34,238 nt of DNA from Synergistaceae bacterium. Its GTDB lineage: Bacteria; Synergistota; Synergistia; Synergistales; Synergistaceae. Below, one piece after another: positions 7,308 through 16,606 of this stretch; the first letter of the stretch is position 1, and every line of letters starts with the position of its first letter. A model generated the notes under the pieces. The model saw only the letters and a list, made by a program, of their open reading frames with translations, made no database searches and was not told where the DNA came from. The DNA lies in the NCBI GenBank assembly GCA_030533085.1, contig JAUNJZ010000027.1:1-34238 (forward strand), given 5' to 3'. Both the position numbers and the translations under genes were made by a program.

Positions 7308-9045
7308 CGTCAGCGAATGGGCGGATCGCAACAGGATACTCACTGCGGAGTATTCGGAATTAGCTGGGCCTTGGCGTACAGATCGCACGCCGTACCTCCG
7401 TGAGCCAATGGACAGCTTTCGCGCAGCGGGGGTAACAAAAATCTCGTTGATTTTTGCTACGCAGCTTGGTAAAACGGAATGTGAGTACAACATGATTGGC
7501 TACGCAGTAGATCAGGATCAAGGCAGCATGCTATACGTGCTGCCTACAGACATGCTTGCGAAGGATATTTCCAAAGGGCGTTTTCGGAGCTTCATACGCA
7601 ACTGCGAGGCACTGCGTGCAAAATTTGATTTTGAGCGCTCAGAAATTCAGAGGCTTTATTTCCCGGGTATGGAGATAGCTTTTGTTGGCGCAAACAGCCC
7701 GTCGCAACTCGCCTCACGCCCCGTGCGTTATGTATTTTACGACGAAGCGGACAAGTTCCCGCTGCGCGCCGGCGACGACGCCGATCCCTTCAAACTGGCC
7801 GCGGAGCGAACAAAAACATACTACCGCCGCAAAGAAGTCGAGGTGTCCAGCCCGACATATGATTCTGGGCACATATGGCGCTCGTGGCTGGAAGCGGATG
7901 TGCGCAAACGGTATTTTGTGCCTTGCCCTCATTGTAACGAAATGTTTGTGATGCGCATGAAAAATATCAAATGGCCGGAAGATATGAACGCGCTCCCGAC
8001 GTCTGCGCGCCTTAAACGGGTATCGGAGGAGGCGTGGTGCGAATGCCCCCACTGCCGCGGCTCAATATTTGACAAGCACAAACATATGATGCTGCGAGCT
8101 GGAGGCTGGCGGTCAGTTGAATATGACAAAAACGCTGAAGATTGGATAATGGTTCCTCAAAAGATAGCCCGACCACGTCATGTTGCGTATAACCTTTCAA
8201 CGATATATTCGCCGTGGAAGCGTTTTGGGGATGTGGCAAAAGAATTCCTTGAGTCGAAAGACAGACCTGAAAAGCTGATGAATTTCGTCAACGGATGGCT
8301 GGGTGAGCCGTGGGTGAATCAGGCGGCACGGATGCGCTCTGATGTAGTGCTTGAGCACCAGCTTAATTACGAGCGAGGAACGGTACCCGATGGCGCACTG
8401 ATGTTAACGGCAGCGGTCGATGTTCAGAAAGATCACTTCTGGTGGTCTATATATGCCTGGGGCGAAGGAATGACTAGCTGGCTGATAGATTTTGGTGGGG
8501 GGCCTGGGATATGCGAAACATGGGCGGACATAGAAGCTGTATTAGAGCGAGAATATCAGCGAATCAGCACCGGCGAAACATTCAGAGTGTTTTTCTCGCT
8601 TATTGACTCCGGCTTCCGTACGGAAGAAGTGTATGAATTCTGTCTGGAGCACCCCGGACTGACCTGCCCGTCCAAAGGGCTTGATGAGACCTCTGCGAAA
8701 GGCATTCCGTACCGAATTGGCGTGATTGATAAGATGCGCTATACCGATCTGAAACTATTTCTGCTGGACACGGGTTTTTATAAGGATTTTGTGTACGGCA
8801 GACTCGCGCGGCCTGCTGGCGAACGAGGGAGCCTCAACGTGTTTGCTGGCTGCTCTCGGCAATTCGCCGACCAACTCTGTTCGGAACATAAGATTACAGA
8901 GTATGACCGTAAAGGGCGTCCGAAAGAGTTATATAAACCCATTATGAGCGGCGTTGACAATCATCTCTTAGACTGCGCAGTCGGCAGCTTCGCGGCGGCG
9001 GAGATCGCCGGCGTCCGCACTTTGCGCGCCGATGAAGATGAATAG
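7219..9045 (+). CDS. terminase large subunit, GpA family
   Basis: The ATPase-nuclease motor that pumps DNA into the prohead. The protein matches the lambda GpA family: N-terminal segment SVSEWADRNRILTAEYSELAGPWRTDRTPYLREPMD, a Walker-A-like FATQLGKTE, Walker B VFYDEADKF, zinc-finger-like CPHCNEMF and CPHCRGS pairs in the middle, and C-terminal nuclease-region residues (LIDSGFRTEEVY and DNHLLDCAVG). I prefer ATG 7219 (608 residues) because GGAAAGGG lies about 7 nt upstream; an ATG at 7192 would add 9 residues. The gene overlaps the small subunit gene by 89 nt. Confidence 0.95.
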   Translation: MKSLKRTAETVSAKWTDAELRALAPPKKISVSEWADRNRILTAEYSELAGPWRTDRTPYLREPMDSFRAAGVTKISLIFATQLGKTECEYNMIGYAVDQDQGSMLYVLPTDMLAKDISKGRFRSFIRNCEALRAKFDFERSEIQRLYFPGMEIAFVGANSPSQLASRPVRYVFYDEADKFPLRAGDDADPFKLAAERTKTYYRRKEVEVSSPTYDSGHIWRSWLEADVRKRYFVPCPHCNEMFVMRMKNIKWPEDMNALPTSARLKRVSEEAWCECPHCRGSIFDKHKHMMLRAGGWRSVEYDKNAEDWIMVPQKIARPRHVAYNLSTIYSPWKRFGDVAKEFLESKDRPEKLMNFVNGWLGEPWVNQAARMRSDVVLEHQLNYERGTVPDGALMLTAAVDVQKDHFWWSIYAWGEGMTSWLIDFGGGPGICETWADIEAVLEREYQRISTGETFRVFFSLIDSGFRTEEVYEFCLEHPGLTCPSKGLDETSAKGIPYRIGVIDKMRYTDLKLFLLDTGFYKDFVYGRLARPAGERGSLNVFAGCSRQFADQLCSEHKITEYDRKGRPKELYKPIMSGVDNHLLDCAVGSFAAAEIAGVRTLRADEDE

Positions 9046-9059
9046 AAAGGAGGTTTGCC

Positions 9060-9272
9060 ATGAGAACAATAGAAGAAATAGAGGTTGAGCTTGGTGAAGT
9101 AAGCGCCGCAATCCGTGCTATCGTAACGGGCGCGCAAAGCTACGACCTTGGTACGAGGTCGGTGACAAAGGCTGATTTATCCCAACTTAGGGCTTTGCGC
9201 GGCGAATTAATGTCCGAGCTTGGCGACGCCGAAGGAGGCGGCGTGCGGCTGATAACATGGCGCGGACGATGA
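9060..9272 (+). CDS. gpW/DUF6148-like head-tail joining protein
   Basis: This 70-residue protein has two predicted helices around a YDLGTRSVTKADLSQLRALRGEL segment. That is the pattern of lambda gpW and related small connector proteins (gpW and DUF6148 look alike at this level). It lies between terminase and portal, exactly where lambda has W. An excellent AAAGGAGGT precedes the ATG. Its 3' end overlaps the portal gene by 16 nt. Confidence 0.75.
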   Translation: MRTIEEIEVELGEVSAAIRAIVTGAQSYDLGTRSVTKADLSQLRALRGELMSELGDAEGGGVRLITWRGR

Positions 9273-10819
9273 AGGAGCAACTAACTTTTTTAGACAGACT
9301 GATAGGCTGGATATCTCCGGAAGCTGGCGTGAGGCGCGCCGAATTCCGCATGGAGATGCGCAGCTATGACGCCGCCCGCATTGACCCTCAGGGCGGTAAC
9401 TGGTATCCGATAAACACGACCCCAGAGCAGACCGATGCTCCGCACCGTAATCTTGTTCGGGCCCGTATGCGCGACCTCGAACGCAACGGTGACGTCACGG
9501 AAGGTGTCATCGGTGCTATGCTGCGCAACGTCGTAGGAGCCGGTTTTGTGCTCGAAGCTCAGGTTTGCAGCGCCCGCGGCAAGACGCTGGATGTTATTAA
9601 TGACCGGATCGAAGATATATGGAAGGAGTGGTCTTTGGCTGAAAACTGTGATGTGACAGGGGACAGTTCTTTCGCGGAAATATTAGAAATGGTCATGCGC
9701 CGGCACGCCATCGACGGCGAGGTGTTCATTGTTAAAGTAATTGACCCTGACGGCTATCTGCCTTTCAAATTGCAGATGTTGGAGCCTGATATGCTGGCCT
9801 GTGACAGGTTTCAGTACGGCGAAAATTATGTTTTCGGCGGCGTAGAAGTGGATAAGTATATGAAAGCTGTCGCTTATCACTTCAGACCTGACCCATTACC
9901 CTACTTTCGAGATCAGACCGTTGTCCGTATCCCGCGCGAGAACGTTATACACATTTTTACAAAAAAACGTCCGCAGCAGACGCGCAGCCTGTCTGACATG
10001 GCAGTCTGCACAGAGCGAGTGCGCAACATACAGGAATATATCGGCAATGAGCTCGAAGCTGCCCGCAACGCGGCGGCAATCACGGCATTTGTGGTGAAAG
10101 AAAACGGTGCGTCCGGTAATGGAATAGGCAATCCCGTAGGCGGCAGGGGCGATAAGTCCCAGCGATATGAAGAGATTCGGCGAGGACAGTTTAACATATT
10201 AAAAAAGAATGACGACGTTAAATTCCCAGCGCTGGGACGGCCTAACGTCAACGCGGCAGGTTTCACCTCGTTTCTCATCCGCTTGATTGCGATGGCGTGC
10301 GGGCTTAGCTATGAAACCGTTTCGCGCGATATGTCGCAGGTCAATTATTCATCGCATAGGGGCGGACAGCTTGAGGACCGCAAGACATACACGAAGATGC
10401 AAAAGAAGCTTGTCGTTAAGCTTTGCGACCGCGTGTATGAATGGTTTCTTGAAGCGGCAGTGATGTCCGGTAAACTGACGCTGCCGGGATATTTTGAGAA
10501 TGAGGGCGCGCGGCGCAGGTATATGGCGCATAAATGGAGCACCCCCGGATGGAAGTGGGTTGACCCGCAGAAGGAGGCTGCGGGAATGGAAAAGATGCTC
10601 ACCCTGGGCATTACGACGTTGTCGGATATTTGTGGGGAGCAGGGCAAAGACTATTACGAAGTGATGAAGCAGCGCAGAAAAGAAATTGACGAGGCTCGTG
10701 AGCTGGGCATAGAGTTGCCGTGGTTTTCTGGCGAAAGCGTCACGTCAGCCGAGGAATACAACAACCTCTTGAACGACAAAGACGAGCCTCCGTTAAAAAA
10801 GGAGGGAGAAGATGAATAA
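9257..10819 (+). CDS. portal protein, lambda family
   Basis: This 520-residue protein is of the lambda gpB family, which forms the dodecameric DNA entry portal. Supporting features are the N-terminal RNLVRARMRDLERN, the VIGAMLRNVVGAGF segment, the WKEWSLAENCDVTG stretch and the conserved SYETVSRDMSQVNYSSHRGGQLED near residue 360. Position after terminase and gpW agrees. ATG 9257 has only a distant Shine-Dalgarno; the in-frame ATG at 9269 is an alternative. The stop overlaps the capsid gene by 8 nt, with AAAAAAGGAGGG for that gene located within this gene's 3' end. Confidence 0.93.
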   Translation: MARTMKEQLTFLDRLIGWISPEAGVRRAEFRMEMRSYDAARIDPQGGNWYPINTTPEQTDAPHRNLVRARMRDLERNGDVTEGVIGAMLRNVVGAGFVLEAQVCSARGKTLDVINDRIEDIWKEWSLAENCDVTGDSSFAEILEMVMRRHAIDGEVFIVKVIDPDGYLPFKLQMLEPDMLACDRFQYGENYVFGGVEVDKYMKAVAYHFRPDPLPYFRDQTVVRIPRENVIHIFTKKRPQQTRSLSDMAVCTERVRNIQEYIGNELEAARNAAAITAFVVKENGASGNGIGNPVGGRGDKSQRYEEIRRGQFNILKKNDDVKFPALGRPNVNAAGFTSFLIRLIAMACGLSYETVSRDMSQVNYSSHRGGQLEDRKTYTKMQKKLVVKLCDRVYEWFLEAAVMSGKLTLPGYFENEGARRRYMAHKWSTPGWKWVDPQKEAAGMEKMLTLGITTLSDICGEQGKDYYEVMKQRRKEIDEARELGIELPWFSGESVTSAEEYNNLLNDKDEPPLKKEGEDE

Positions 10820-12899
10820 GAATCCAGCTACACTGGCCGGCACTCGCGATGCGTATTTTTCTCCGCTGCAGACGCACCAGCGAGAACTCAGGTTTGATAC
10901 GTCGGCGGATGATGCCTCGCGATCTATAGAGCTATCTTTTTCATCGGACAGCGAAGTACGGCGCTACGATTTCTGGACTGGCGAATGGTATTCGGAAGTT
11001 CTTGACCATAGCGAAGGAGCGGTAGATCTCTCACGATTGAGTGAAATCGGCGTCGCGCTGTTTAATCATAACACAGATCGCGTTATAGGCAGGCTAGAAG
11101 ATGTCCGCATAGACCGAGAGGCAAAAAAGGGCAGATGCCGCGTATTATTCGATGCCGACGCCGCATCCGACGAGATATTCCAGAAGGTAAGATCCGGCAC
11201 GCTTAGAGGGGTATCTGCGTGCTTCCGCGTGTATCAGTGGGAAGAGATCCCAGCAGGAGGCATTTCGCGTGAGGGCATTAAGGGGCCGGCTCAGATCGCT
11301 CGAAAGTGGGAGCCCATCGAGGTAAGTATTGTTAGCTGCCCCGCCGACAAAACGGTCGGGATTGGCAGAAGTATTAAGATTAATGAAAGGAATGGTTTGT
11401 CAGTGGAAAAATTTCGCGAACTTGTAATGGGAGCTTTCGGAGATTTGGCAACAAAAAAAATCCAAAGAGATGCCTTTGAGGAAGAGATTCGCGGCATACT
11501 AGCGGGTGTTGAGGCAGAAGAGGCCCCTGAGGCTATTCGTTTTGTCAGGGAGATGAGAGAAGCGTCCGGACTTGGCGCGCAGCCTGAACCTCAACCAGCC
11601 AGCGGAGGGTCAGAGTCGAACCTTGAAGCGGAGAGAGCGCGGTCGGCTGAAATAATGGCCATCTGCGTCAGGCATCAGATACCACAGGAAGAAGCCGTCC
11701 GCTATGTCAGCGAAGGGCTGTCAGTGGAGACTGTTTGCCGCAACATACTGACGGCACAGGCAAAAAGCGGCGGCGGCGTAAGTACGGGGCGCAACATAAG
11801 CGTTGGCGCGGAGGAACGGGAAAAATTCCGCCGCGCCGCGCGCGACGGGCTGCGCATGAGGCTAGGCAAGCGCTCTGATAGTTTTGCGCAGGGCGCGGAA
11901 GATTTTCGGGGCATAAGGCTGTCTAACCTGGCTAGGGAGTGCGTAGAAAGAAATGGTGAGAGCGTATCATATCGCGACGATGAAGAAGACATAGCAAGAC
12001 GCGCCTTTTCTACGTCGGATTTCCCTATTATAATGACCGACCTTGCCAGAGTGACACTGCTTGACGCATATAACGAAGCCCCGACGACATGGAACCGTTG
12101 GTGCGGAGTCGGCAGCGCCAGCGACTTTAAAGAACAGCATAAAATACGGTTCGGTGAAATGCCCCTCCTGGAACCTATCCTTGAGGGCGGAGAGTATAAG
12201 ATGGCCGACCTGATGGAGACGAAAGATTCATTCAGTATAGGCACGTTCGGTAAAAAGTTTGCCTTGACGCGCAAGGCTATCATCAATGACGAGCTTGGAG
12301 CGTTTGCTCGCATTCCACAGCTGTTTGGCAGCGCGTCGGCGCGTACGATTGAGCAGGCTGTCTACAAACTGCTTTTCTCAAATCCTATTGTAGGGGAAGA
12401 TACAAAAGCACTCTTCCATGCGGATCATAAGAATCTTGCCGGCACAGCCTCGGCGCTGAGCGTCAAATCATTATCGGACGCGCGCGTAGCGATTCGCCGG
12501 CAGACAGGATTACGCAAGGATGCGAATAATAAGGTGCAGCTTAACCTTACGCCGAAGTATCTTCTGATATCGCCAGAGCTAGAGACGCCGGCGCGCCAGA
12601 TTCTCTACAGCGACACCGATGTATCTGCGTCAAATCCAGGTATAATAAACCCACTCAAAAACGCTTTTGAACCGATCGTCGTTCCGCATATCACAGATTG
12701 GAGCTGGTATCTCGCGGCATCGGCATCAGAGATCGACACGGTTGAGGTCGCGTTCCTCAACGGACAGCAGAGCCCAACGATTGAGCAGATGCCGGGATGG
12801 GATATTGACGGTATCGAATATAAGGTGCGTGTTGATTTCGGCGTATGGTGTTACGAATATCGCGGCATGTATAAAAACGCCGGCGCTCAGCCAGCGTAA
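10812..12899 (+). CDS. fused prohead protease / major capsid protein
   Basis: The 695-residue polypeptide joins two normally separate proteins. Residues 1-190 look like an HK97-type (U35) prohead protease, including VALFNHNTDRVIGRLEDV, GVSACFRVYQWEEI and WEPIEVSIVSCPADKTVGIGRS. Residues about 195-340 are charged and probably act as scaffold. Residues about 395-690 resemble the Mu gpT/HK97-like major capsid subunit (FPIIMTDLARVTLLDAYNEAP...FKEQHKIRFGEMP...KFALTRKAIINDELGAF). Such protease-capsid fusions are known in phages; self-cleavage would release the mature capsid subunit. No separate capsid gene is present, so this gene must supply both functions. Confidence 0.92.
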   Translation: MNKNPATLAGTRDAYFSPLQTHQRELRFDTSADDASRSIELSFSSDSEVRRYDFWTGEWYSEVLDHSEGAVDLSRLSEIGVALFNHNTDRVIGRLEDVRIDREAKKGRCRVLFDADAASDEIFQKVRSGTLRGVSACFRVYQWEEIPAGGISREGIKGPAQIARKWEPIEVSIVSCPADKTVGIGRSIKINERNGLSVEKFRELVMGAFGDLATKKIQRDAFEEEIRGILAGVEAEEAPEAIRFVREMREASGLGAQPEPQPASGGSESNLEAERARSAEIMAICVRHQIPQEEAVRYVSEGLSVETVCRNILTAQAKSGGGVSTGRNISVGAEEREKFRRAARDGLRMRLGKRSDSFAQGAEDFRGIRLSNLARECVERNGESVSYRDDEEDIARRAFSTSDFPIIMTDLARVTLLDAYNEAPTTWNRWCGVGSASDFKEQHKIRFGEMPLLEPILEGGEYKMADLMETKDSFSIGTFGKKFALTRKAIINDELGAFARIPQLFGSASARTIEQAVYKLLFSNPIVGEDTKALFHADHKNLAGTASALSVKSLSDARVAIRRQTGLRKDANNKVQLNLTPKYLLISPELETPARQILYSDTDVSASNPGIINPLKNAFEPIVVPHITDWSWYLAASASEIDTVEVAFLNGQQSPTIEQMPGWDIDGIEYKVRVDFGVWCYEYRGMYKNAGAQPA

Positions 12900-12915
12900 A
12901 GAAGGAGGCATGTAG

Positions 12916-13377
12916 ATGAGCAGGCAGGCAATTCCCGTACAGCGCGGAGAGGTCATAGATTATAAAAACAGCGGCGAGACGACGATTTCAGTCGGCGATG
13001 TTATTGTCCTATCTAATATGTGCGGCATAGCGGAAACAGAGATAAAGTCAGGTGAAAGCGGCGCGGTGCGGCTTGATCAGGTGTGGGAGATTGGAGCCGT
13101 AACCGGCTCGGCATTCGCTGTCGGTGATATCGTCTATTGGAATACTACGAATAAATACGCGACAAAGACACCGACAAACAATACGTTGCTTGGCATCGTT
13201 GTGGCCCCTAAAGCTTCTTCGGAGGCGAAGTGCCGCGTTAAGATTGGCGTACTAAGCGCGACCATAAGTAATCCAACGAAAATACTGGAACATACCCACA
13301 ACACGACAACCGGCAAGGTCGAGCTTGCCGCCGCCGCGACCGACTGGTCTGTGGAACCTGTGCCCTCCGGCGATTAA
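12916..13377 (+). CDS. DUF2190-type capsid decoration protein
   Basis: This 153-residue protein has the DUF2190 pattern: an N-terminal RGEVIDYKNSGETTISVGDVI, then VWEIGAVTGSAFAVGDIVYW and LLGIVVAPKA. It is rich in beta structure. Members sit next to the major capsid gene and are thought to decorate or cement the capsid, comparable to lambda gpD. It has a strong AAGGAGG. The glycine- and alanine-rich C-terminus is probably flexible. Confidence 0.8.
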   Translation: MSRQAIPVQRGEVIDYKNSGETTISVGDVIVLSNMCGIAETEIKSGESGAVRLDQVWEIGAVTGSAFAVGDIVYWNTTNKYATKTPTNNTLLGIVVAPKASSEAKCRVKIGVLSATISNPTKILEHTHNTTTGKVELAAAATDWSVEPVPSGD

Positions 13378-13380
13378 ACC

Positions 13381-13710
13381 GTGGCTCTGCGAGACATGAT
13401 TGAGGGCGATATTGACGCAGTATTCCTGCAAGCTGTGGATTTTGCAGAAAATATCACTCTTGACGGAGTTCTAATGCCGGCCGTTATTGAGGAAATAACG
13501 CCGAATGTCACCACTGGGTGGCAACGGCAGAAATACGAGGGAACGTTTGCGCGCTCCCTCTATATCTTTACAAAAAAGATAATTTCGCCCCCAACAACAG
13601 GACGGAGGGTTACTTTGTCGCGCAATAACGCCGATGAAAGATGGACGGTAGAAGAAGTCATCGACACAAACGGTATGATGCGAATACGTCTCAAGGCGGT
13701 GGATTCGTGA
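13381..13710 (+). CDS. head-tail joining protein, FII position
   Basis: A 109-residue beta-rich protein starting at a GTG only 3 bp after the previous stop, with no clear Shine-Dalgarno, so translation is probably coupled. Its position between the decoration protein and the minor tail protein Z equals FII in lambda. Sequence features (RSLYIFTKKIISPPTTGRRVTLSRNNADERWTVEEVIDTNGMMRIRL) resemble head-tail joining proteins that carry a small beta-barrel. The assignment rests mostly on gene order. Confidence 0.5.
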   Translation: MALRDMIEGDIDAVFLQAVDFAENITLDGVLMPAVIEEITPNVTTGWQRQKYEGTFARSLYIFTKKIISPPTTGRRVTLSRNNADERWTVEEVIDTNGMMRIRLKAVDS

Positions 13711-14285
13711 TGGAGATAGAGATTCGTGGACTGGAAGATATAAAAAGGTATCTTGAGGCAATGCCGGATGAAGCCGGGTCCGTGTTGCGAACCAGCGTAA
13801 ACAGAGCCCTTGCCGCGGCTCACCGCGAGGCGTTAATACAGATATCGCGCCGATACACGATCAGCATGCAGGGCGTTGAAAAAGAGCTCAGGGAAATCAG
13901 GGCAAAGGGCGGCAGCATAGCGGCAAAGTTGGAAAGCAGGGGGCGACCGCGCGGATTATTGAACTTTAATGTTCATCCAAAGAAAGAAACCCCTGCCCCG
14001 GCTTGGACTTCAAAACGCGGGTACGCTACAGAAATCCTCAGCGGTCAGTTTGAGGATATCAGTCGTGATTATTTCTGGATCGCGCTCAAAGGCGGCAGTG
14101 TCCATCTTGCAAGGAGAGCAGAACCCTCCAAACGAGATAAAAAGAATCTGAGGATATTTAAAACCGTCTCCACGCCCCAGATGCTTGGCAATAAGGATGT
14201 AGCTGAGAAGGTGACAGAAGTTACCAAAGCGACGCTGGAGGAGATATTCGCCAGGTCGATGGAACGCCGGCTTACGAGGCGATAA
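13710..14285 (+). CDS. minor tail protein Z-like
   Basis: A 191-residue basic protein starting MEIEIRGLEDIKRYLEAMP, with RTSVNRALAAAHREALIQISRRYTI following. This is the pattern of the prophage minor tail protein Z/GPZ family needed for tail completion or head-tail joining. ATG 13710 overlaps the previous stop (TGATG). A longer in-frame start at 13641 would lie deep in the preceding gene and lacks the family N-terminus. Position after FII and before the U-like gene matches lambda. Confidence 0.7.
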   Translation: MEIEIRGLEDIKRYLEAMPDEAGSVLRTSVNRALAAAHREALIQISRRYTISMQGVEKELREIRAKGGSIAAKLESRGRPRGLLNFNVHPKKETPAPAWTSKRGYATEILSGQFEDISRDYFWIALKGGSVHLARRAEPSKRDKKNLRIFKTVSTPQMLGNKDVAEKVTEVTKATLEEIFARSMERRLTRR

Positions 14286-14287
14286 TC

Positions 14288-14869
14288 ATGATTGAACTGC
14301 TTTTTGAGCTGCGATCCTTTTGTCTTGACGCATTAAAGGATCTAAGCATTTCAAGTAAATCCCGCGCCGTCCTGCCGGCGTTCAGGTGTTTTATCGGTGA
14401 AATACCGGGAGATGGAAGAAAGCCGGATTCCAGTGAGTTTCCGCTTTTAATCTTACGGTTACTGGACTTCGACGATCGGGCGAATGAATCAACCTCGACG
14501 CTGACTATACGCATTATAGTGGGTATATTCAACGAAGAGGAGAGCAATGCCGATAAATGCAGTCCAGGCTACCACGACCTGTTAAACGCGATTGAACGGC
14601 TTCGCCGCGCGCTCCTAAAGAAAAGGCTTATCGGCAACCGATGGGCGCGCGTGAACAAGTTACAGGGAGGACCTTTTGACATACAGGCGTATCCATATTG
14701 GTTCGGCGACATCATCATACAGTATGACGAGCGCCAAACCACGGAAGAATTCAGCATAGAGGAGGAAATAGATACCTATGGCAGCGCGTACGGAAACGAC
14801 GAAACAAGCAGCTGGCGACACCCAGCAGACAGCCCAGACCGCACCGACGATGAACGCAGCACGTTTTAA
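14288..14869 (+). CDS. tail terminator-like protein, U position
   Basis: A 193-residue protein beginning MIELLFELRSFCLDALKDL. It has a beta-strand LTIRIIVGIFNEE and a following helix LLNAIERLRRALLKKRL, then PYWFGDIIIQYD. This arrangement is seen in tail terminator proteins (Mu gp37/lambda U-like), which cap the tail tube at the head end. It precedes the sheath gene. The last 30 residues, hydrophilic and disordered, overlap the start of the next gene by 92 nt in a different frame. Confidence 0.5.
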   Translation: MIELLFELRSFCLDALKDLSISSKSRAVLPAFRCFIGEIPGDGRKPDSSEFPLLILRLLDFDDRANESTSTLTIRIIVGIFNEEESNADKCSPGYHDLLNAIERLRRALLKKRLIGNRWARVNKLQGGPFDIQAYPYWFGDIIIQYDERQTTEEFSIEEEIDTYGSAYGNDETSSWRHPADSPDRTDDERSTF

Positions 14870-15113
14870 CTTCAGCGGTCCGCGCATATACCTCGGTCCG
14901 ACAGATATGAAAAAAGGACTGCGTTTTGGTATGGGGTTTAAGAATGGATTACCCGCCGAAGTGGCGGCCATGTGCGAGGAATGCCCGAGCATCTTTGAGC
15001 TTATCGTGCCCACGTCTGAGATTACCGCCTGTCGTGAAAGGCTGGCTATAAAAGGCAGCCCCCAGCATCAGGCGCTTGAGGAGACAGAAGAATTCCTAAG
15101 AGGAGATGAATAG
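14778..15113 (+). CDS. hypothetical protein before tail sheath
   Basis: A 111-residue protein with a disordered Thr/Gln/Ala-rich N-terminus, then a compact region (RIYLGPTDMKKGLRFGMGFKNGLPAEVAAMCEECPSIFELIVPTSE). Its start is supported by GGAGGAAAT about 9 nt upstream, located inside the preceding gene. The stop is 3 bp before the sheath ATG. I do not recognise the family. Its position suggests a role in head-tail or sheath assembly. Confidence 0.65.
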   Translation: MAARTETTKQAAGDTQQTAQTAPTMNAARFNFSGPRIYLGPTDMKKGLRFGMGFKNGLPAEVAAMCEECPSIFELIVPTSEITACRERLAIKGSPQHQALEETEEFLRGDE

Positions 15114-15115
15114 CG

Positions 15116-16594
15116 ATGGCATTTTTTCACGGCGTAAAAACAACAGAATCGCCGACAAGTATTATCCCCGCCGCGCCATGCGAAGCGGCAATGCCGGTTT
15201 ATTTTGGCACCGCGCCGATACATCGCACGGCGACACGGAAGAACAAGATAAACTACCCAATTCTCTGCAACGCCTATGACGACGCGGTGGCGGCGCTGGG
15301 ATACAGCACGGATTGGAAGAAGTGGACGCTCTGCGAGAACATCTACGCTGAATTTGCTCTGTTCTCCATGAAGCCATGCGTGTTTGTTAACGTCTTTGAC
15401 CCGTCCGTGCATAAAACGAGCGTAGCGTCCGAATCGCTGACACTGGCAAAAGGAGAGGCGAAACTCGCGAAGACGGACGCGCTCCTATCCTCCATTGTCG
15501 TGAAGGACGCGCAGGGACAGACAACCTACGTACTCGGCACAGATTATACCGCCGCTTATGACGCCGACTATAACGTGGTCATAGCCAGGAAGTCGACCGG
15601 CAGCATCTCATCCGAAACGGCGGAGTTAAAAGTCAGCTACGACTACGCAGACCCTGCCAAGGTAGATAAAGACGATATCATCGGCGGCATCAACGCATCC
15701 ACCGGCGATGAAGAGGGACTCGAAGTGATCGAGAGAGTCTACCCCATCACCCGCAAGGTCCCGGGACTGATCGTCGCCACGGGATGGAGCGACGACGTGG
15801 AGGTCGCCGCCGTGATGGCCGCCAAGGCGTGGAACATCAACACGCTGTTCAAGGCGCTGGCGATAATAGATATCCCCGTGACAGGCACTGGCGCGCCTGG
15901 GCTATACACCGATGTCCCCGCGTACAAGACCAGCAAGAATCTCGTCGATGACCTCCAGCACGTCCTCTGGCCGATGCTGCGCCTCGGAGAGACCGAATAC
16001 CGCTACAGCTCGCAGTTCGCGGCGTTAATCCAGTGGACGACTCACCACAAGGGCAAGGACATTCCCTATGTCTCGCCGTCAAACCAGAACATCAAGTGCG
16101 ACAGCCTGATAGCCGGCGCGGAGGACGATCGCAAGGAGGTGTCAATGTCGCTTGCGAAGGTAAACTACCTGAATGAGAACGGCGTCACCACGGCGCTGAA
16201 CTTCTCTAAAGGCTGGACTGCATGGGGCAACCGCAACGCCTGTTATCCGGGCAGCACGGACACGAAAGACGTATTCATCACCAACCGTCTCATGTTCAAC
16301 TGGATGCAGGCAGAGTTCATCCTCACCTTCTGGCAGAAGGTAGACGCCCCGATAACGCGCCGCCTCATCGAGACGATAGTCGACAGCTTCAACGACAGAC
16401 TCAACGGGCTCACGGCGCAGGAGGCGATCCTCGGCGGGCGCATCGAATTCCGCAAGGAAGACAATCCTGTTTCAAGCCTCATCGATGGGAAGATTAAGTT
16501 CAAGGTATACCTCACGCCGCCGCCGCCCGCGGAGAGCATAGAAGCAGACTTTGAGCTTGATCCTGAATACTTCAGCACACTGTTCAGCGAGTAG
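15116..16594 (+). CDS. contractile tail sheath protein, P2 FI-like
   Basis: This 492-residue protein is a typical myovirus sheath. The N-terminus (MAFFHGVKTTESPTSIIPAAPCEAAMPVYFGTAP) matches P2 FI, and the C-terminal domain includes NGVTTALNFSKGWTAWGNRNACYPG and a long helix WMQAEFILTFWQKVDAPITRRLIETIVDSFNDRLNGL. The C-terminal ALxxSE-type tail intercalates with the tube. It establishes a contractile tail. Residues about 105-180 may be an inserted surface domain. AGAGGAGATG lies upstream at suitable spacing. Confidence 0.95.
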   Translation: MAFFHGVKTTESPTSIIPAAPCEAAMPVYFGTAPIHRTATRKNKINYPILCNAYDDAVAALGYSTDWKKWTLCENIYAEFALFSMKPCVFVNVFDPSVHKTSVASESLTLAKGEAKLAKTDALLSSIVVKDAQGQTTYVLGTDYTAAYDADYNVVIARKSTGSISSETAELKVSYDYADPAKVDKDDIIGGINASTGDEEGLEVIERVYPITRKVPGLIVATGWSDDVEVAAVMAAKAWNINTLFKALAIIDIPVTGTGAPGLYTDVPAYKTSKNLVDDLQHVLWPMLRLGETEYRYSSQFAALIQWTTHHKGKDIPYVSPSNQNIKCDSLIAGAEDDRKEVSMSLAKVNYLNENGVTTALNFSKGWTAWGNRNACYPGSTDTKDVFITNRLMFNWMQAEFILTFWQKVDAPITRRLIETIVDSFNDRLNGLTAQEAILGGRIEFRKEDNPVSSLIDGKIKFKVYLTPPPPAESIEADFELDPEYFSTLFSE

Positions 16595-16606
16595 GGGGTG
16601 AAATAG

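Noticed and set aside
11702-12313. 203-codon minus-strand open frame in the capsid gene
   Set aside because: Low-complexity Ser/Arg-rich product antisense to the protease/capsid gene; a shadow frame.
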